The notes: generated by a model from the sequence alone, not told the origin. A DNA stretch of 64,000 nucleotides from Gliomastix tumulicola (GCA_001599755.1 BCHX01000006.1:1847336-1911335); one strand, 5' to 3'; shown: positions 10,589 to 23,110, numbered from the stretch's first letter. Translations and numbers: made by a program.

Positions 10589-12330
10589 CTATACCAAGGA
10601 AACGCTATCCATGCACCCAAACCCGGCAGCAACACCTCCCTCTTCGCTCTGGTCGCCCTTGGTTCGTAGTAGATAACCGGCTTCCGAGTTGTGTTTCACC
10701 TCGCCGGTGCTCTGGTCCCAAACGCACGTTCCATAAATACCCAGCTCGCAAATCACGCCGCCCTTCTCGACGGCGCCGTTGCGGAGGATAATATTGGAGA
10801 CGGGCGGCGGCGTGATGAGTTCCATGAGGATATAGGAGCCCCAGTACGACTCAGGGACTGTCCTGAGAAAGGGGGGAATGGCGGCGCGGTAGGTGTTGTT
10901 CCCGCCTCCTTCACGCTGGGGCTTCAGGACATATGCTAGGGCACGCTCGGGGTCGAGAGCCAGCTTTCGGGCCTCGAATCCCGCCTCGGAGGTGTCCATG
11001 GGATAAATGTTCGTAAATGTCTTCCGGAGCTCGACTGCTTCCGGTGTATCGTCTTTGATGAACTTACCTAGGACGGACGGGGCGGAAGCAGGCTTGGGAG
11101 TCGCGAGGACTTGCTGGACCTTTTTCGTTCCCGCTAGCTGCGTGAGCACAGCCGGGCACTTGATCGCGCCTGACCTCTCGAGATGGTAGCGACCATCCCA
11201 GGCGGTCTGACCCGGATAGTCGCCTGGGCCATAGCCGGCACGCAAGTAGACCACAGCAACCTCGAACACCTTGGCCGGGTTTCGAGGCAGGCGGTAGAGC
11301 AGCTGCCTCTTGGGAGTATCGGCAATGGTGGTGTGAGTAAGAATGTCCGCGAACGCGAGCCTGAAGACGGGTGGGGGCGGGGAGGCCTGTGTGACATGCC
11401 ACTCGAGGTGGCGCTGATCAAAGACGTTCCGCTCATCCCCCTGGACGAGGAAGATGACGCATTTCGGGTGGCCCAGTTGAGGCTCGCCGTAGGCAGCGAA
11501 GGCTTCTTGGATGCCCTTGGCGAGGCCTCGCACCGACTCGTTTTCCGGGAGATTCAACGTGCCGGTAGGGATGGCGTTCTCAAGCAGAGGATACTCAGTC
11601 GCGGCCAAGAATCTGTGTGACTTGGTGTCAGATGGATGAAGGCTCTGCCCGGACGGGTGTAACGCGTGTACCTACCGGTGGAGACCAGACGTCAGGGCAG
11701 ATAGACCGCCAAAAGAGGAGGCTATCGTGTTGAACTCGACCTGCTTCGCCTGAAAGCTTGGCGGCGTCGTCGACGTGTCCTGGTGGACCATGTAGTCCGA
11801 CCTGAAGAGACCCAATGACAGCGGCTGTAACAATGATTGGTGAAACTTAGCTTTCAAAGCACCACGAGGGTCTAAGCAATGGTTCGGCAATGTACCTGAG
11901 TGTAACCTTCGCCCTTCACCTTCAGGTGGATATCCCAGAGATTTCGGATGAAGTCATCACCATCAGCGACCCTGCGAGAGTTGTCAGAAAGTATCCTTGT
12001 GACGGGCCCGTATAGAATAACTCACTCCTTGACGGTCTGCGCAATGAATTCCTCGTCACGGCTCACCGAGGCATACAGCTCGTTGTAGGCCGTCTGCACC
12101 CGCTTGGCCTGGTCGAAGCAGACCTTGGGGAACGGGCTGGGGAAGAGAGTGACGGGCACGTTGATGGCAGCAATGCCCTTCGGGTTGGCCTCTGGCGGGA
12201 TAACAGTGGGAGGAGGCCGCACGGCCAGTCCGTTGCCGATAGACCAGTCCTTGATGGTATCGACAAGAGACTGCTGCTCAGTGTCATCCCGCAGTGACGG
12301 TGGGTAGACTCCGCTCGTGAGGGACGACAT
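10589..12330 (-). CDS. GSH2: Glutathione synthetase (eukaryotic type)
   Basis: Four exons on the minus strand: 12330-12026, 11971-11896, 11824-11676 and 11612-10589 (introns 54, 71 and 63 bp), giving 517 aa. It catalyses ATP-dependent addition of glycine to gamma-glutamylcysteine, the last step of glutathione synthesis, in the cytosol. Family hallmarks include the N-terminal DTIKDWSIGNGLAVRPPP, CVIFLVQGDERNVFDQRHLE in the substrate-binding region, the glycine-rich ATP loop QREGGGNNTY, and the C-terminal ELGIYGTCVW with a glycine/alanine-rich A-loop (EGGVAAGFG). Length is normal for the family. It diverges from the SNF2 ATPase gene across a 1.15-kb shared upstream region. Confidence 0.95.
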
Positions 12331-13479
12331 GTCGCGAGCTGTGAGAGTTCTGGTTGTTGTGGGTGTTGTCTGAGAGGCGACGGAGCAGGTTGATAAGTGA
12401 ATCTGGAATGAACCTGTTCTTCTACCTATGCTCGTGTGCGTGTGGTTGTGAGTTCTGGATTATTAATTGCCGCTGGAGGAGGGCCAGGTTGTTTAGTGTC
12501 GAGCCCCATTTCGCGCCTGCCTCCATCTTACACCTTCTGAAGCGCATTATTTAGAGGACTGATGAAGGTGCCATTTGAGTGTTCTCCTTCCGCTGTGCTG
12601 GAAAGCTTTAAGGTGGGGTGGTAGGTACTTTTGCGGTACTTGCTCCCGTGTATGTATGATCTGCGGGAAGGCGCCCTCCACCGATAACTTTGTTGCACCA
12701 CGTGCACAGGAGCATCCAACTGCCACCTGGTGCATTCACTCTGAGTTCCCAAGCCACTTCAAGCCACCTTATGTCAAGGAATAGAATTGCGCAAAAGATG
12801 TGAAGCCACCAGCAGGCACTATTGGCAGAAAAGTTCGGAACAATCATTGGTTGGGAAAGCTCAGGAACTACTACCATAGTAATAGCAACCCACCACTTAG
12901 GCTGGTTCACACCCTCAAACCTTGCCCGACAAGGATTTGGCTGTCGGCAGGTACCCCTGAAGTATCTCCGGACCGCACATCTTGCGCTTTCCCCCATGCG
13001 GTAGTCAAATCTTGGCACCGCCTGTTCTTTCAAACACTGATCCTCAGCGTTTGCGAGTTGAGTTGGCGACCTGAAATTTCGGCCTCATATTCACGGTAAC
13101 TCCAGGGCTTCGCCTTTCCAACATTCGCTACCGCAACACCGCAACCCTCACTCCATCATTTCGCCGGACCTCTGCATGCGCGCACCTCCCCTCGTCGCCC
13201 GCCGCGTTTTTTCTCCGACGACCCTGCCTCTCCTCCCGCCCTCAACTTTGGCGAGCGTCGCACTTGCTTCTTGAGCGTGGAAGCCCACCTCGCGCGCGCC
13301 CCTCGTCACCCTTCACCTGCCCCGCGAAATCCTCAACCTGCTCCTTCCTACATCAGGATCGGCACCTCTTGGTCCAGTGGAATCAATTATGAGTTCTTCA
13401 TTGCTGAGACGAAGCCAACTGAGTTCAAGGTCGAGTTTCAGTTTGAAAGCCATAGTCTCACATTCCACGGCTGCTAGCC
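12331..13479. promoter_or_regulatory. Divergent promoter region between GSH2 and the SNF2 ATPase gene
   Basis: 1.15 kb with no credible gene. Inverted CCAAT (ATTGG) occurs at 12846-12850 and GGTACC at 12950-12955. The final 350 bp before the SNF2 start are CT-rich, as in a fungal leader. I did not find a TTACTAA-type Yap1 site, which would have suggested oxidative control of GSH2. Confidence 0.55.
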
Positions 13480-16400
13480 ATGGCGCCGGCCAAGGATCCC
13501 TTCCTGTGGGATGGTGAAGATGTTGTCTTGAATCTCTGTCGCCCGCGCATGCCTTGGACCTCAGATCCAGAGTCGCTGGCGACCAAGATCCGCGACGAAG
13601 ACTTTGACGGAAGACTCTTCCTTACATCAGAGAGGACCCTATCCAAGGAGGAACTGATGAAATGTCTGGGCATCGTCAAATTCCGCCACAAAGCCGCTTT
13701 GGCAGAAGAGCTCGCCCGGCTTCGGTCCGAAAGCCCCCTCTACAAGAAATGGGACCGTGACTTCACACGAAAGCAGCAGATGGATGACATTGACGAAACT
13801 CCCGATATCGAGACAGCAAAAGGGCTTGACACCTTACCTCAAAGAACCAACGTTTTGCTGCCTTCAAACGAGGGTGCTGCAGCGCCTCGACAAAGCGTCG
13901 CCCCGGTTTCAGCTGAGAATAACTCTGTGAGAGCATTCCCTCAGCAACTCGAGCACGATCTGTCGGCTATGGTTCAAACACCGACGATCAGTCAATCCGA
14001 GCACCCGGGCGAGTTTTCAAATGGCGAGGTATCCATTGAGCCATCTCCCAAGAGGAGACGGGTTGCGCCAGTCAACACCAGCGTGCAGCCTTTCACCACG
14101 AGGCTAGAAATCACACATCCGTGGGAGACGAGCGGTTTGTGGAGTTATCTGGGTCGTGGGGAGCTTCCGAGGGAGGACATCAGGTCGTCAAACACGCAAA
14201 TCAGCACACGAGTCGTCCATTATAGAGATGGGGGCTTCACCGTCGCCGCACCAAATCATCTTCCACCAGGACGGCGATTGGCCGTCAGCCAAGTGATGAG
14301 GCAACTCTTCAGGAAGAACGGACGTCGGGAGGCGTTGGCTCGACAAGGACTCGCTACTTCGGAATCCGTTCTCGATGATGAAGAGCTTGACCTTGCTGAT
14401 TTGTCTGATTGGGATGAGCAGACATGGCAAGAGGTTCTCGAGGAAGAGGAAGATAATGAGCGGGCTCGTGGGCTCGATGATCGTTACCTCCCAGCCGACA
14501 GAGTCGAAGCCATTCTTGAAAGTGCGGTCGAGGAAATGAGACAAAAATGGGAGGAAAAGAAACGACCGAAGCATGAGCGCCAAGCTTACAAAATATGGAA
14601 TGCCGCTGTACGACGTGGCAACAAAGTCAGACAGACCCTTGATGCCCGGAAACAGGTTCTTGCCTACGAGTCTCGTATCACGAGACTATCCGATCGCATC
14701 AAAAGTGAACGTTGGAAGGACGAAAAGGAAGTCAAGATGCAGGCTCAATGTCTTGAGCAGAGTGTTGAAGACAAGCTGTACCAGTCGTGGCTTGTCAGCC
14801 TGCTCGAGTCAAGGGAGCCACCTCCAAAACCTCACGTCCTTCCCCAGCCTCGACCGAAGAAGGAGAGAAAGCGAGTTGTGGATCCTGATGATGAGGTGCT
14901 CACAAGCACTGATGAGGAGGATGGATTCATTGTACCGGATGATTTCCCTGCCGCCACTACTACGCCGATGAAGAATTCCACTAGCGATCCCTTGGTCACA
15001 CCCATCAAGGACGCACCGCCCGTATTTGATCTCACGCTATCAACGGGAAAGCGGCGTAAAGCACGTAAGCCCGCCATTGAAGTTGTTGATCTTACGAATG
15101 GTACCCCGACCAGAGGGGAGAGTCAACCGGCCCGGTCGGATGTCTCGCCTCTGCTTGGTGATATTGATGTTGAAGCCATCGCGGCGGTTGGTCGCAAGCA
15201 CTGGGCCGATGCAAATGACCGCTGGAGGTTGGCTGTATACATTCTCCGACACCTCACTCATGAGCGTCGCAAAGCTGTGCTCACTAGAATCACGACAAGT
15301 GACGACGAGGAGTTATGGAGCCACTGCATCCAAGGCTACATCGCAAGCCAGTTTTCGAGCCGCGACGATATTGATGATGCCATAGATAGCGAGGGGTTTG
15401 ACTTGACGCGGACATTCCTCTGCTTCGTCTGTTGCCGGCACATGAACGATGATCGGCTTGTCCCGCTGAGAGACAGGCACATTCGAAGGCTGCGGAATTC
15501 TCAAGCCATGTTTAGTGGCTTTTGCAATTTCATTCGCAACATTGTCGACTTGTTCCCCCAAGATAGCCAGATCATTGATACAAGCCAACTCGACGAGATG
15601 GTGGTGTTGGTGGAAAGCGACGAGGAACTTGCGCAGACAGGCGACCCTGGCACACCACGCAACCGGAGTGCTGGAGCTGCCAGAAAGCAGATCGTCCAGA
15701 ATCGAGACGCAGTAAAGTTGCGAGAGCGAGAGAAATTGAGGGGCCAGGAACAGGAGGCTCGTCGCCAAAAATTGCGATTGACCTTGGCGAATGATGTTGC
15801 TGCACAGGACAGGACAAGGCTGATCATCAACGAGTCCAAGGAAGAAGGCCAGTCTTTGATTTATATCAATGACGAGATTGGCAAGCAAATCAAAGATCAT
15901 CAGATCGAGGGCGTTCGCTTCCTCTGGAACCAGATCATCCAGGACAAGGACATTCGGCAGGGCTGTCTTCTTGCGCACACCATGGGTCTTGGCAAGACCA
16001 TGCAAGTTATTACCTTTCTCGTTGCCGTGGCAGAGGCGTCGGCTTCTCACGATTCTGCAACTCGAAGTCAAATTCCCGAAGACCTTCGTTCTTCTCGCAC
16101 TCTTATCCTCTGCCCGTCTGGCCTCGTAGAGAACTGGATGGATGAGATTCTGCGGTGGGCACCCGGTGGACTCCTTGGGCCTTTGAGACAACTCGATTCG
16201 ACGATCAAGGTCGATGATGTGCGCAAGGAAGTCGTGCAGGACTGGGTCAGGGAGGGTGGCGTGCTTATCTCAGGCTACCCAATGTTCCAGAGGGTGCTGA
16301 AGATAGACGAAGAGGTGGAGTCTATGATTCTGCAGCAAACGGTTGTCGTTGTCGCCGATGAGGCTCACAGGCTGAAGAACCCGGACGCTGCTATAAGCAA

Positions 16401-19001
16401 GGCTTGCGCAAGACTTACAACACCCAGCCGTATTGCCTTGACTGGCTCGCCCCTGGCAAACAATGTTGAAGAGTACTACGCCATGATCAACTGGGTTGCA
16501 CCAAATTTCCTTGGACCTATCGACGAATTCCGGAATCTCTACGCCCGCGACATTCACGCAGGTTGCTACAAAGACAGCGATGGTTATGACAAGCGAAAGG
16601 CTCTGGTCAGGCTTCGGGCTTTGGGGGAGACCGTGGCGCCAAAAGTCAACAGAGCAACTGTAAAGTCCTGTCTCATGAATGATCTCCCAGCCAAGTCCGA
16701 ATACGTCATCACCCTGACCCCGACGGACCTGCAAGTTCGCTTATACAATCAGTACATCGCTGCACTCGGCGGGGGCTCAGAAGCGGACTTGGAGCAAGGC
16801 CGGATATTCAACATTGTCAATGATCTTGGCCTCATCTGCAACCATCCCTCTTGTTTCGAAACCAAGGTGCAAAAAGCTAGAGATGGGGCAAGCCAAGGCG
16901 ACTCTACCTTCTATACCGCGTTTCCTCGCGACTTTGTTGAGGCACCTGGAATTAGCAGGACGGACCCTTCCTTATCTCTCAAGACTAGGTTTCTGATGAT
17001 GATACTCGACGAAGCGCGCAGGGTCAATGACAAAGTCCTGGTGTTCAGCCAGTCACTCACATTATTGGACTACCTCGAGGCGTTATTACGGCAGCAAAAG
17101 CGCCGTATCTGGCGCTTAGATGGCCAGACCAAGATCCAGAGCCGCCAAGACCTCACGAAATCCTTCAACAAGGGAGATATCGACATTGGCCTGATCTCTA
17201 CCACGGCAGGCGGCGTGGGTCTCAACATCCAGGGTGCCAACCGGGTCGTTATCTTCGACTCTCGTTGGAACCCTGTTGATGTCCAGCAGGCAGTGGGCAG
17301 AGCCTATCGCATTGGGCAGCAGAAGAAAGTGTTTGTCTACCATCTGATCGTGTCTGGCACGTTCGAGGAGAACATCCACAACCGTGCCGTCTTCAAACAG
17401 CAACTGGCACAGCGAGTCGTTGACAAACAAAACCCCATCAGCTGGTCTCAGAGGCGATCACGATTGATCCATCCTGTCAAGGAGCGTCCAAGAAAGGATA
17501 TCACCAACGTTACCGGGAAAGACCACATCCTCGACTCGCTTATCGCTTACCGCTACGACGGCCACCCAGACCAGCAACTCATTACCGACATTGTGCTAAC
17601 AGATACCTTTGATGAGGAAGACCCTACGCACACACTGACAGAGGTAGAGAAACAGGAAGCGGCGCGGATGGTTAGTATGAATCGATTGCGCCTGACGGAC
17701 CCTGGGAAGTTTGAGTCCATGGGAGGCGCACAACAAATGCAAAACTTCACTAACACTCACGGTCACCCGGCTGCTATTGCCTCCGCAGCAACAACGCTAC
17801 CTCCGTCAACAGCGCCGCCTCCGTCAACCGCACCACCGCCTCCGTTAACCGCACCACCGCCTCCGTCAACCGCACCACCGCCTCCGTCAACCGCGCCACC
17901 TCCGTCAACCGTGCCAGTGCTGTCGACAACAGCAAATCCGAACAGGAGCCCCCACGTGCCCCCTTCAAGTCATCCAGTGCAAGGGGTTTCACCAGTTGCC
18001 TTGGTCTCCCAAAGTATGGATGGTGCTCATGATGGCTATAGTCCCCGTGTCCAGCAAAGCACGTGGCAAGCTGTGCGGGATGACGCCAGGCAGATACCTG
18101 GGCTACCATCGCAATTCCAGGCACCGGGATGGTACCAGCAGGGGCAAAATGGTGGTGAATCGCCTCGTTACCATGTAAGACGACCGATTTCTCGCGGTAC
18201 TGAAGATGCTGTGCTCACAGATACCCGCAGACCTACCCTTACCCCCAGATCAATTCTCCAATAGGATCGGCACCACCTCCCGCCACGGGGGCGCACACGT
18301 ATTTTGGAAACCCGCGACCACCAGTGCCTTTACCGACCCAACAGCATCATTATGTCTCAGCCAGGCCAGTTCAGAGCACACCAGAGCCGCAGAAAATGAT
18401 TGGGCATGCTTTCGGGCAGCCTAAAAGTCCAGAGAAGGGCATTTTTGAAAATCGGATCAAGGATGCGGTGCAGCGTGTGCAGAGCCGGGGCCTCGGAATC
18501 ATCGATCAGAAGACGCCAGCAGAGCACTTTGCGCAACCTCTGGTCCACGCTATCGATGAGATAAGACAGCAGAAGCAGCTCGGATTTTTGCCGGACAACC
18601 AGCAATGGAAACACCTGAACGCGCTGCTGGATGACGATCGATTCGTGTTGGGCGCCATTTCAGGCCACATCAGCGCAAAATTCTTAGCGCTCTCAGATGA
18701 GGTCGAACTACAGCGCCGTGCTAGCACTCTGAACGGGCTGACAGAGAACGAGTTCCGGGCGCAGATGCACAAGCTCTTGAGGGGGAAGCAGCTACAGGTA
18801 GTGATTCTAAACGCCTCACCCTGATCGTGCTCGTGCTGGTTGACTGATATCTATGATTAGGGGTCTCCGGATCGAAACAGCGCGCCATCGCCGCCGGTCG
18901 AATTCATAGGGATCAAATCCAAGAGAGTAGGTGCTGATCACAAGCGGCGACCGAAGCAATTGCCTCCCTGGGCTAATCAGGCTTTCAAGGCCAGACAATG
19001 A
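13480..19001 (+). CDS. SNF2-family DNA-dependent ATPase, Rad54/ATRX-like
   Basis: Proposed exons 13480-18174, 18231-18797 and 18861-19001 (introns 56 and 63 bp, phase 0), giving about 1800 aa. The first exon alone reads through to a stop at 18264, but the spliced frame continues as sensible sequence. N-terminal residues about 5-90 look like a small helical SAM-like domain (inference). The SNF2 ATPase core starts near residue 800: Walker A AHTMGLGKTMQ (about 835), DEAH box VVADEAHRLKNP (about 957). The helicase C half ends with QAVGRAYRIGQQ (about 1270). The HTMGLGKT and RIGQ motifs place it in the Rad54/ATRX/ARIP4 group, which remodels nucleosomes or joint molecules. A Pro/Ser/Thr tandem repeat lies near residues 1440-1480. 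Its precise cellular role is unknown. Confidence 0.85.
17801..17915 (+). repeat. In-gene minisatellite encoding APPPPST-like repeats
   Basis: Five to six near-identical units of about 18-21 bp (CCGCCTCCGTCAACCGCACC and variants) encode repeats of Ala-Pro(3-4)-Ser-Thr in the disordered C-terminal part of the SNF2 ATPase. Copy number is likely to vary between strains. Confidence 0.85.
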
Positions 19002-19894
19002 ATACGCAGGGAATTTTCGGGGCTGGCGGAAAGGGCGGGAGTTGGGCTCCCGCTGATCGCTTGCAGAAAGCCACAGCGAGTTGTACTAGAACATGTTGAA
19101 GGCGCATCTTGGTGAGCGATGCTATGCAGTTTTTCCAGCCATTTAACGACTTTTCTACAAGATACCCCTTTAACTAGACTACTGGCATTTGTCTCACGAA
19201 TCAATAAGGAAACGTGTTCCCGTTACAAAAGGCACCTCGGTCAGAACTTGGCCACTGTCTGTCTGACTGTATTCGTTCACACGCGCATGCGTTTATTGGT
19301 CTCGGAAGTGGAAGCTTTCGGAATAGTCTTAGATCAGTGGCCAATAAGAGCCAAGGTATTTGTTCCGCCCATACCAGCGTCTGTGGTTGGCTGACGAGCA
19401 AACGGCGGCTCCGTAAATTCGAGCCAATCTGGGTAAGTGCCTTCGTACTAAGGTACCATCTTTCAGACAATGGCGGGGTTGACGAAGGGGGCAAGAACCG
19501 GAGCGTTGTAGGTACCTCAAACCCCCCCAAACGTGTGCGAGCAATGAATGGACTTGTACTGATGCGCCTCGGCGCCCCACTTGGTACCGGAAGGGGACTT
19601 GCCGAATAGCGAAACTTGTGCGTGCGCTACTTGACTCATGCATGTACCTGTCTGCGCGCTGTATCGAAAAAGTACTTCCCTGACACGAGCAGGCTTTTGA
19701 GCCACCCGACGGTCCCTTGGGGCATACCTGTATATTTTTCCTCTTCTGTCCGCTTCCACCGCCGCCGCCGAACCGTCACCTTTTCTTTTTATTCCCTCTT
19801 CTCTTCTCTTCTCCCACCAAACCCTCCCAGCCATTGGCGACGCAATTCTCTCGATTGATTGACTTAGCGAACGACCGTTCGACCCGGCACTGCA
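19002..19894. promoter_or_regulatory. HEM1 upstream region
   Basis: 893 bp between the SNF2 gene and HEM1. CCAAT boxes occur at 19341-19345 and 19424-19428, and an inverted one (ATTGG) at 19833-19837. CCAAT-binding HAP-type complexes are known to act on heme and respiratory genes in fungi, so these are plausible sites, not proven ones. GGTACC occurs at 19452-19457, 19511-19516 and 19583-19588. The last 150 bp are strongly CT-rich, as expected for the transcription start region. No gene was seen. Confidence 0.5.
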
Positions 19895-21823
19895 ATGGAT
19901 GCCATTCTGCGCCAGTCCAAGGCCATGTGCCCCTTCCTGAAGTCGGCCTCGCCCGCCACCCTGCGTGCCATGTCCACGAGCACCGCGGCCGTGCGACCCA
20001 AGGCGTCGCCCTGCGGTGGCACCATGTCCAACCTCCAGCTGCTCGCTCACCGGTGCCCCGTCATGGGCAAGGCCATGGCCGTCCAGTCCTCCAAGCATGG
20101 GATGGCCGTGGGTCTCCGCGCCATCTCGACCCAGGCGAAGACCGGAAGGGCCAAGATCCACACTAGTCGAAAGCAGGAGGCCCGTCCTGTTGAGTCGTCC
20201 GTCCTGAAGGGACGTGAGCAGGGTATGTTTCGGTGACTGGCATTTCGATGTTATTTGTCTGCTTGATGGGATTGTCGCTGATCACGGGTGGTTCAATTAG
20301 CTCACTCCGGTCTCTTTGCTCACCGTCAGAATGCCTCCCCGCCCAGCTCCGTCCATGGAAACCGCCCGGCCGCCACGTTCAACTACGAGAACTTCTACAA
20401 GAACGAGCTCGACAAGAAGCACAAGGACAAGTCGTACCGCTATTTCAACAACATCAACCGTCTCGCCAAGAGTTTCCCCCGCGCGCACATGGCCAGCAAG
20501 GAAGACCAGGTTACCGTCTGGTGCGCCAACGACTACCTCGGCATGGGACGGAACCCCGCCGTCCTGAACAAGATGCACGAGACGCTCGATGCCTACGGTG
20601 CCGGTGCCGGAGGCACGAGGAACATCTCCGGACACAACCAGCACGCCGTGGACCTGGAGGGCACCCTCGCCAAGTTGCACGCCAAGGAGTCGGCTCTCGT
20701 TTTCAGCTCGTGCTATGTTGCCAATGACGCGACTCTGGCGACGCTCGGTAGCAAACTCCCCGATTGTGTCATTCTGTCTGACAGCCTGAATCACGCTTCC
20801 ATGATTCAGGGCATCAGGCACTCTGGGACGAAAAAGATTGTCTTCAAGCACAACGACGTGGCTGATCTCGAGGCGAAGCTGGCCTCGTTGCCGCTGCATG
20901 TGCCCAAGATCATCGCCTTCGAGTCTGTGTACAGCATGTGTGGCTCCATCGGGCCAATTGAGGAGATTTGCGATCTTGCTGACAAGTACGGCGCAATCAC
21001 TTTCCTGGATGAGGTGCATGCTGTGGGCATGTACGGCCCGAACGGTGCCGGTGTGGCGGAGCATCTCGACTGGGCAGCTCATGTTGAGGGAATGCCGCGC
21101 GGCACCATCATGGACCGCATTGACATTATCACCGGAACGCTAGGCAAGGCTTATGGCTGCGTCGGAGGGTACATTGCTGGAAGCTCGCAGCTGGTTGACA
21201 TGATCCGCTCGCTGGCGCCGGGCTTTATCTTTACGACGTCCTTGCCCCCTGCCACCATGGCGGGTGCCAAGGCCTCTATCGAGTACCAGATGGAGTACGA
21301 CGGCGACAGGCGTCTGCAGCAGCTGCATACCCGGGCCGTCAAGGAGGAGCTCAACAGCCGTGACATCCCTGTCATCCCCAACCCGTCGCACATTGTGCCT
21401 ATTCTGGTGGGCAACGCTGAGCTGGCCAAGGCCGCGTCGGACATGCTCCTCCAGGACTACCAGATTTACGTCCAGTCCATCAACTATCCTACCGTCCCTG
21501 TCGGCCAGGAGCGACTCCGCATCACGCCCACCCCTGGCCACACGAAGCAGTACCGCGAGGAGCTCGTCTCTGCGGTCGATGAGATCTGGACTCGCCTGGG
21601 CATCAAGCGCACTTCCGAGTGGGCCGCCGAGGGTGGTTTCATCGGTGTCGGGGAGAATGACGGTGAGGTCACTCCCCTTTGGACCAACAAGCAGCTCGGG
21701 ATCGAGCAGGCTGCCAAGGAGATCATGGCTACCGGCAGCGCGAGCTCCCGCCACAGCATTACGGAGTCCCTCCTCGAGAGGGATGAGCTGCGTGCTGGGG
21801 GCCGCGTTGTCGCTGCTGCCTGA
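19895..21823 (+). CDS. HEM1: 5-aminolevulinate synthase, mitochondrial
   Basis: Two exons, 19895-20222 and 20301-21823 (intron 78 bp), giving 616 aa. This PLP enzyme condenses glycine and succinyl-CoA to 5-aminolevulinate, the first committed step of heme synthesis, in the mitochondrial matrix. The N-terminal presequence holds two Cys-Pro heme-regulatory motifs, MCPFL (Cys12) and RCPVM (Cys54). The catalytic core shows FNYENFYKNEL, VWCANDYLGMG, GAGAGGTRNISG, DEVHAVGMYG and the PLP-lysine motif GTLGKAYG (Lys392). Length matches fungal ALAS. In the family, heme binding to Cys-Pro motifs of the presequence can restrain import or stability; that this happens here is inferred from the motifs. Confidence 0.96.
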
Positions 21824-22633
21824 ACAGGATCATTTATGTTCAAGGACCCCCTCCCCATGGCCTCACAGTGACCTTTCTCTCCGCTGAGCATGCATGCATC
21901 CAATGCGTGTGTCAGCGAGAAGGAAGGATCGTAGACTGTGCTTGAGTGCCCAATATTTACATTCGACCCGGTGAACCATTTTCTGAACCATTTTTTACAC
22001 ACACATGCATGGCAGCCTTCCGCGCATCATGTCAATATACACACATTCAGTACCATGCCCTTGATTCGGCATGGGAAACAACCAATCATATCATTGCTCT
22101 GTCCCCAAGTGAAACTGTTAAGATCGAGATTTTGTCGAGTACTGTACCCGCCGATTATATGATGATTCCGACCTCCGCTCCGCGAGAACCCCGACACCGA
22201 CGATTCTGGAGGTACTCCGGTGCCCCGGTTCGTCAGTACGCACTGTAGACTACAGGCATCCTTGAGTGGAGGTCAACGTATGAAATTTGTGTACTTATGC
22301 ACTGTATTCTCCCCTCGGATTTAGTATATTCCGAGGGGAACGGACAGTCGGGTCAATTCATCACGGCAGCTCCGTCCAGGCCTCGACGCGGCCTCACGGC
22401 CGTCACTCAACACTCGCTCAACAATCACAGCGATCCTACGCCGTTGGGAATTCTAAGACGATGATTTTCCCGATTCCCATTTGACTAGCTATTGACTCTG
22501 GCTTTTACCGTTTCGAAATTCACTTTAACTGCTGATCGAATAGTTTTACTCTATCAGCCGAGATATTCCATAGCGGATCCCGTTCGTGTAAGTCTGTCTC
22601 ACCGAGAGACAACACACACTACCAGACAAACAA
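21824..22633. promoter_or_regulatory. HEM1 3' region and upstream region of the Zn2Cys6 gene
   Basis: 810 bp with the HEM1 3' UTR on the left and the promoter of the regulator on the right. The most distinctive element is the palindrome at 22310-22339, listed separately. No gene was seen. Confidence 0.6.
22310..22339. promoter_or_regulatory. Perfect palindrome with CGG-N12-CCG, candidate Zn2Cys6 binding site
   Basis: The arms TCCCCTCGGA (22310-22319) and TCCGAGGGGA (22330-22339) are exact reverse complements, separated by ten AT-rich bases. Inside lies CGG (22316-22318), twelve bases, then CCG (22331-22333), the inverted-triplet layout recognised by dimeric Zn2Cys6 proteins (Gal4 uses an 11-base gap). 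It lies about 295 bp upstream of the start codon of such a regulator, so autoregulation is a natural guess. As RNA it could also form a stable hairpin, for example at the end of the HEM1 transcript. Confidence 0.5.
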
Positions 22634-23077
22634 ATGGGTGCAGCCCCAAACTCGAAACAGCTGGCCTGTACGACGTGCGCGAAGGCTAAGTCGAGATGCA
22701 TCCCCGGGCCCCCGGAGTCGGGGAAATGCGAGAGGTAAGTAGAAAAAAATCGGCGAGTGAAATCTCTCCGTTTCCCCCCCCCCCCCCCCCCCCAATCCCC
22801 GTTGGACAAGTTCGTTTCGTTTCGGTCTCCGGTCCTAACCCACCGATTCTTTTCTTTGCTAGATGCAACCGGCTCAATAAGCAGTGTCTGGCCCGGAGCC
22901 CGGCGCCGCCCAGGCCGAAGACGCAGACGCGGCGGTCGCGGGTGGCGGATCTGGAGAAGCGGCTGAGCGAGCTGTCGTCGCATTTCCAGGGCGGACACGG
23001 GCCGGCGCCAGCGGCGAATGAGCAGGACGGATCGTCGTCCTCGTCGAGTCGGAACGCAGGCGCTGAAGCACAAGAAC

Positions 23078-23110
<33 letters not shown>

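Noticed and set aside
15313..16191. 292-codon minus-strand open frame within the SNF2 ATPase gene
   Set aside because: It is antisense to the start of the ATPase core, whose Walker A motif is intact in the plus frame.
17801..17915. Short tandem repeats considered as a CRISPR-like array
   Set aside because: The repeats are contiguous, in frame, lack spacers and encode a Pro/Ser/Thr tract; CRISPR is also not expected in a fungal nucleus.
20297..21082. 261-codon open frame on the minus strand inside HEM1
   Set aside because: It mirrors the GC-rich codon bias of HEM1, matches no family I know, and lies wholly antisense to a clear enzyme.
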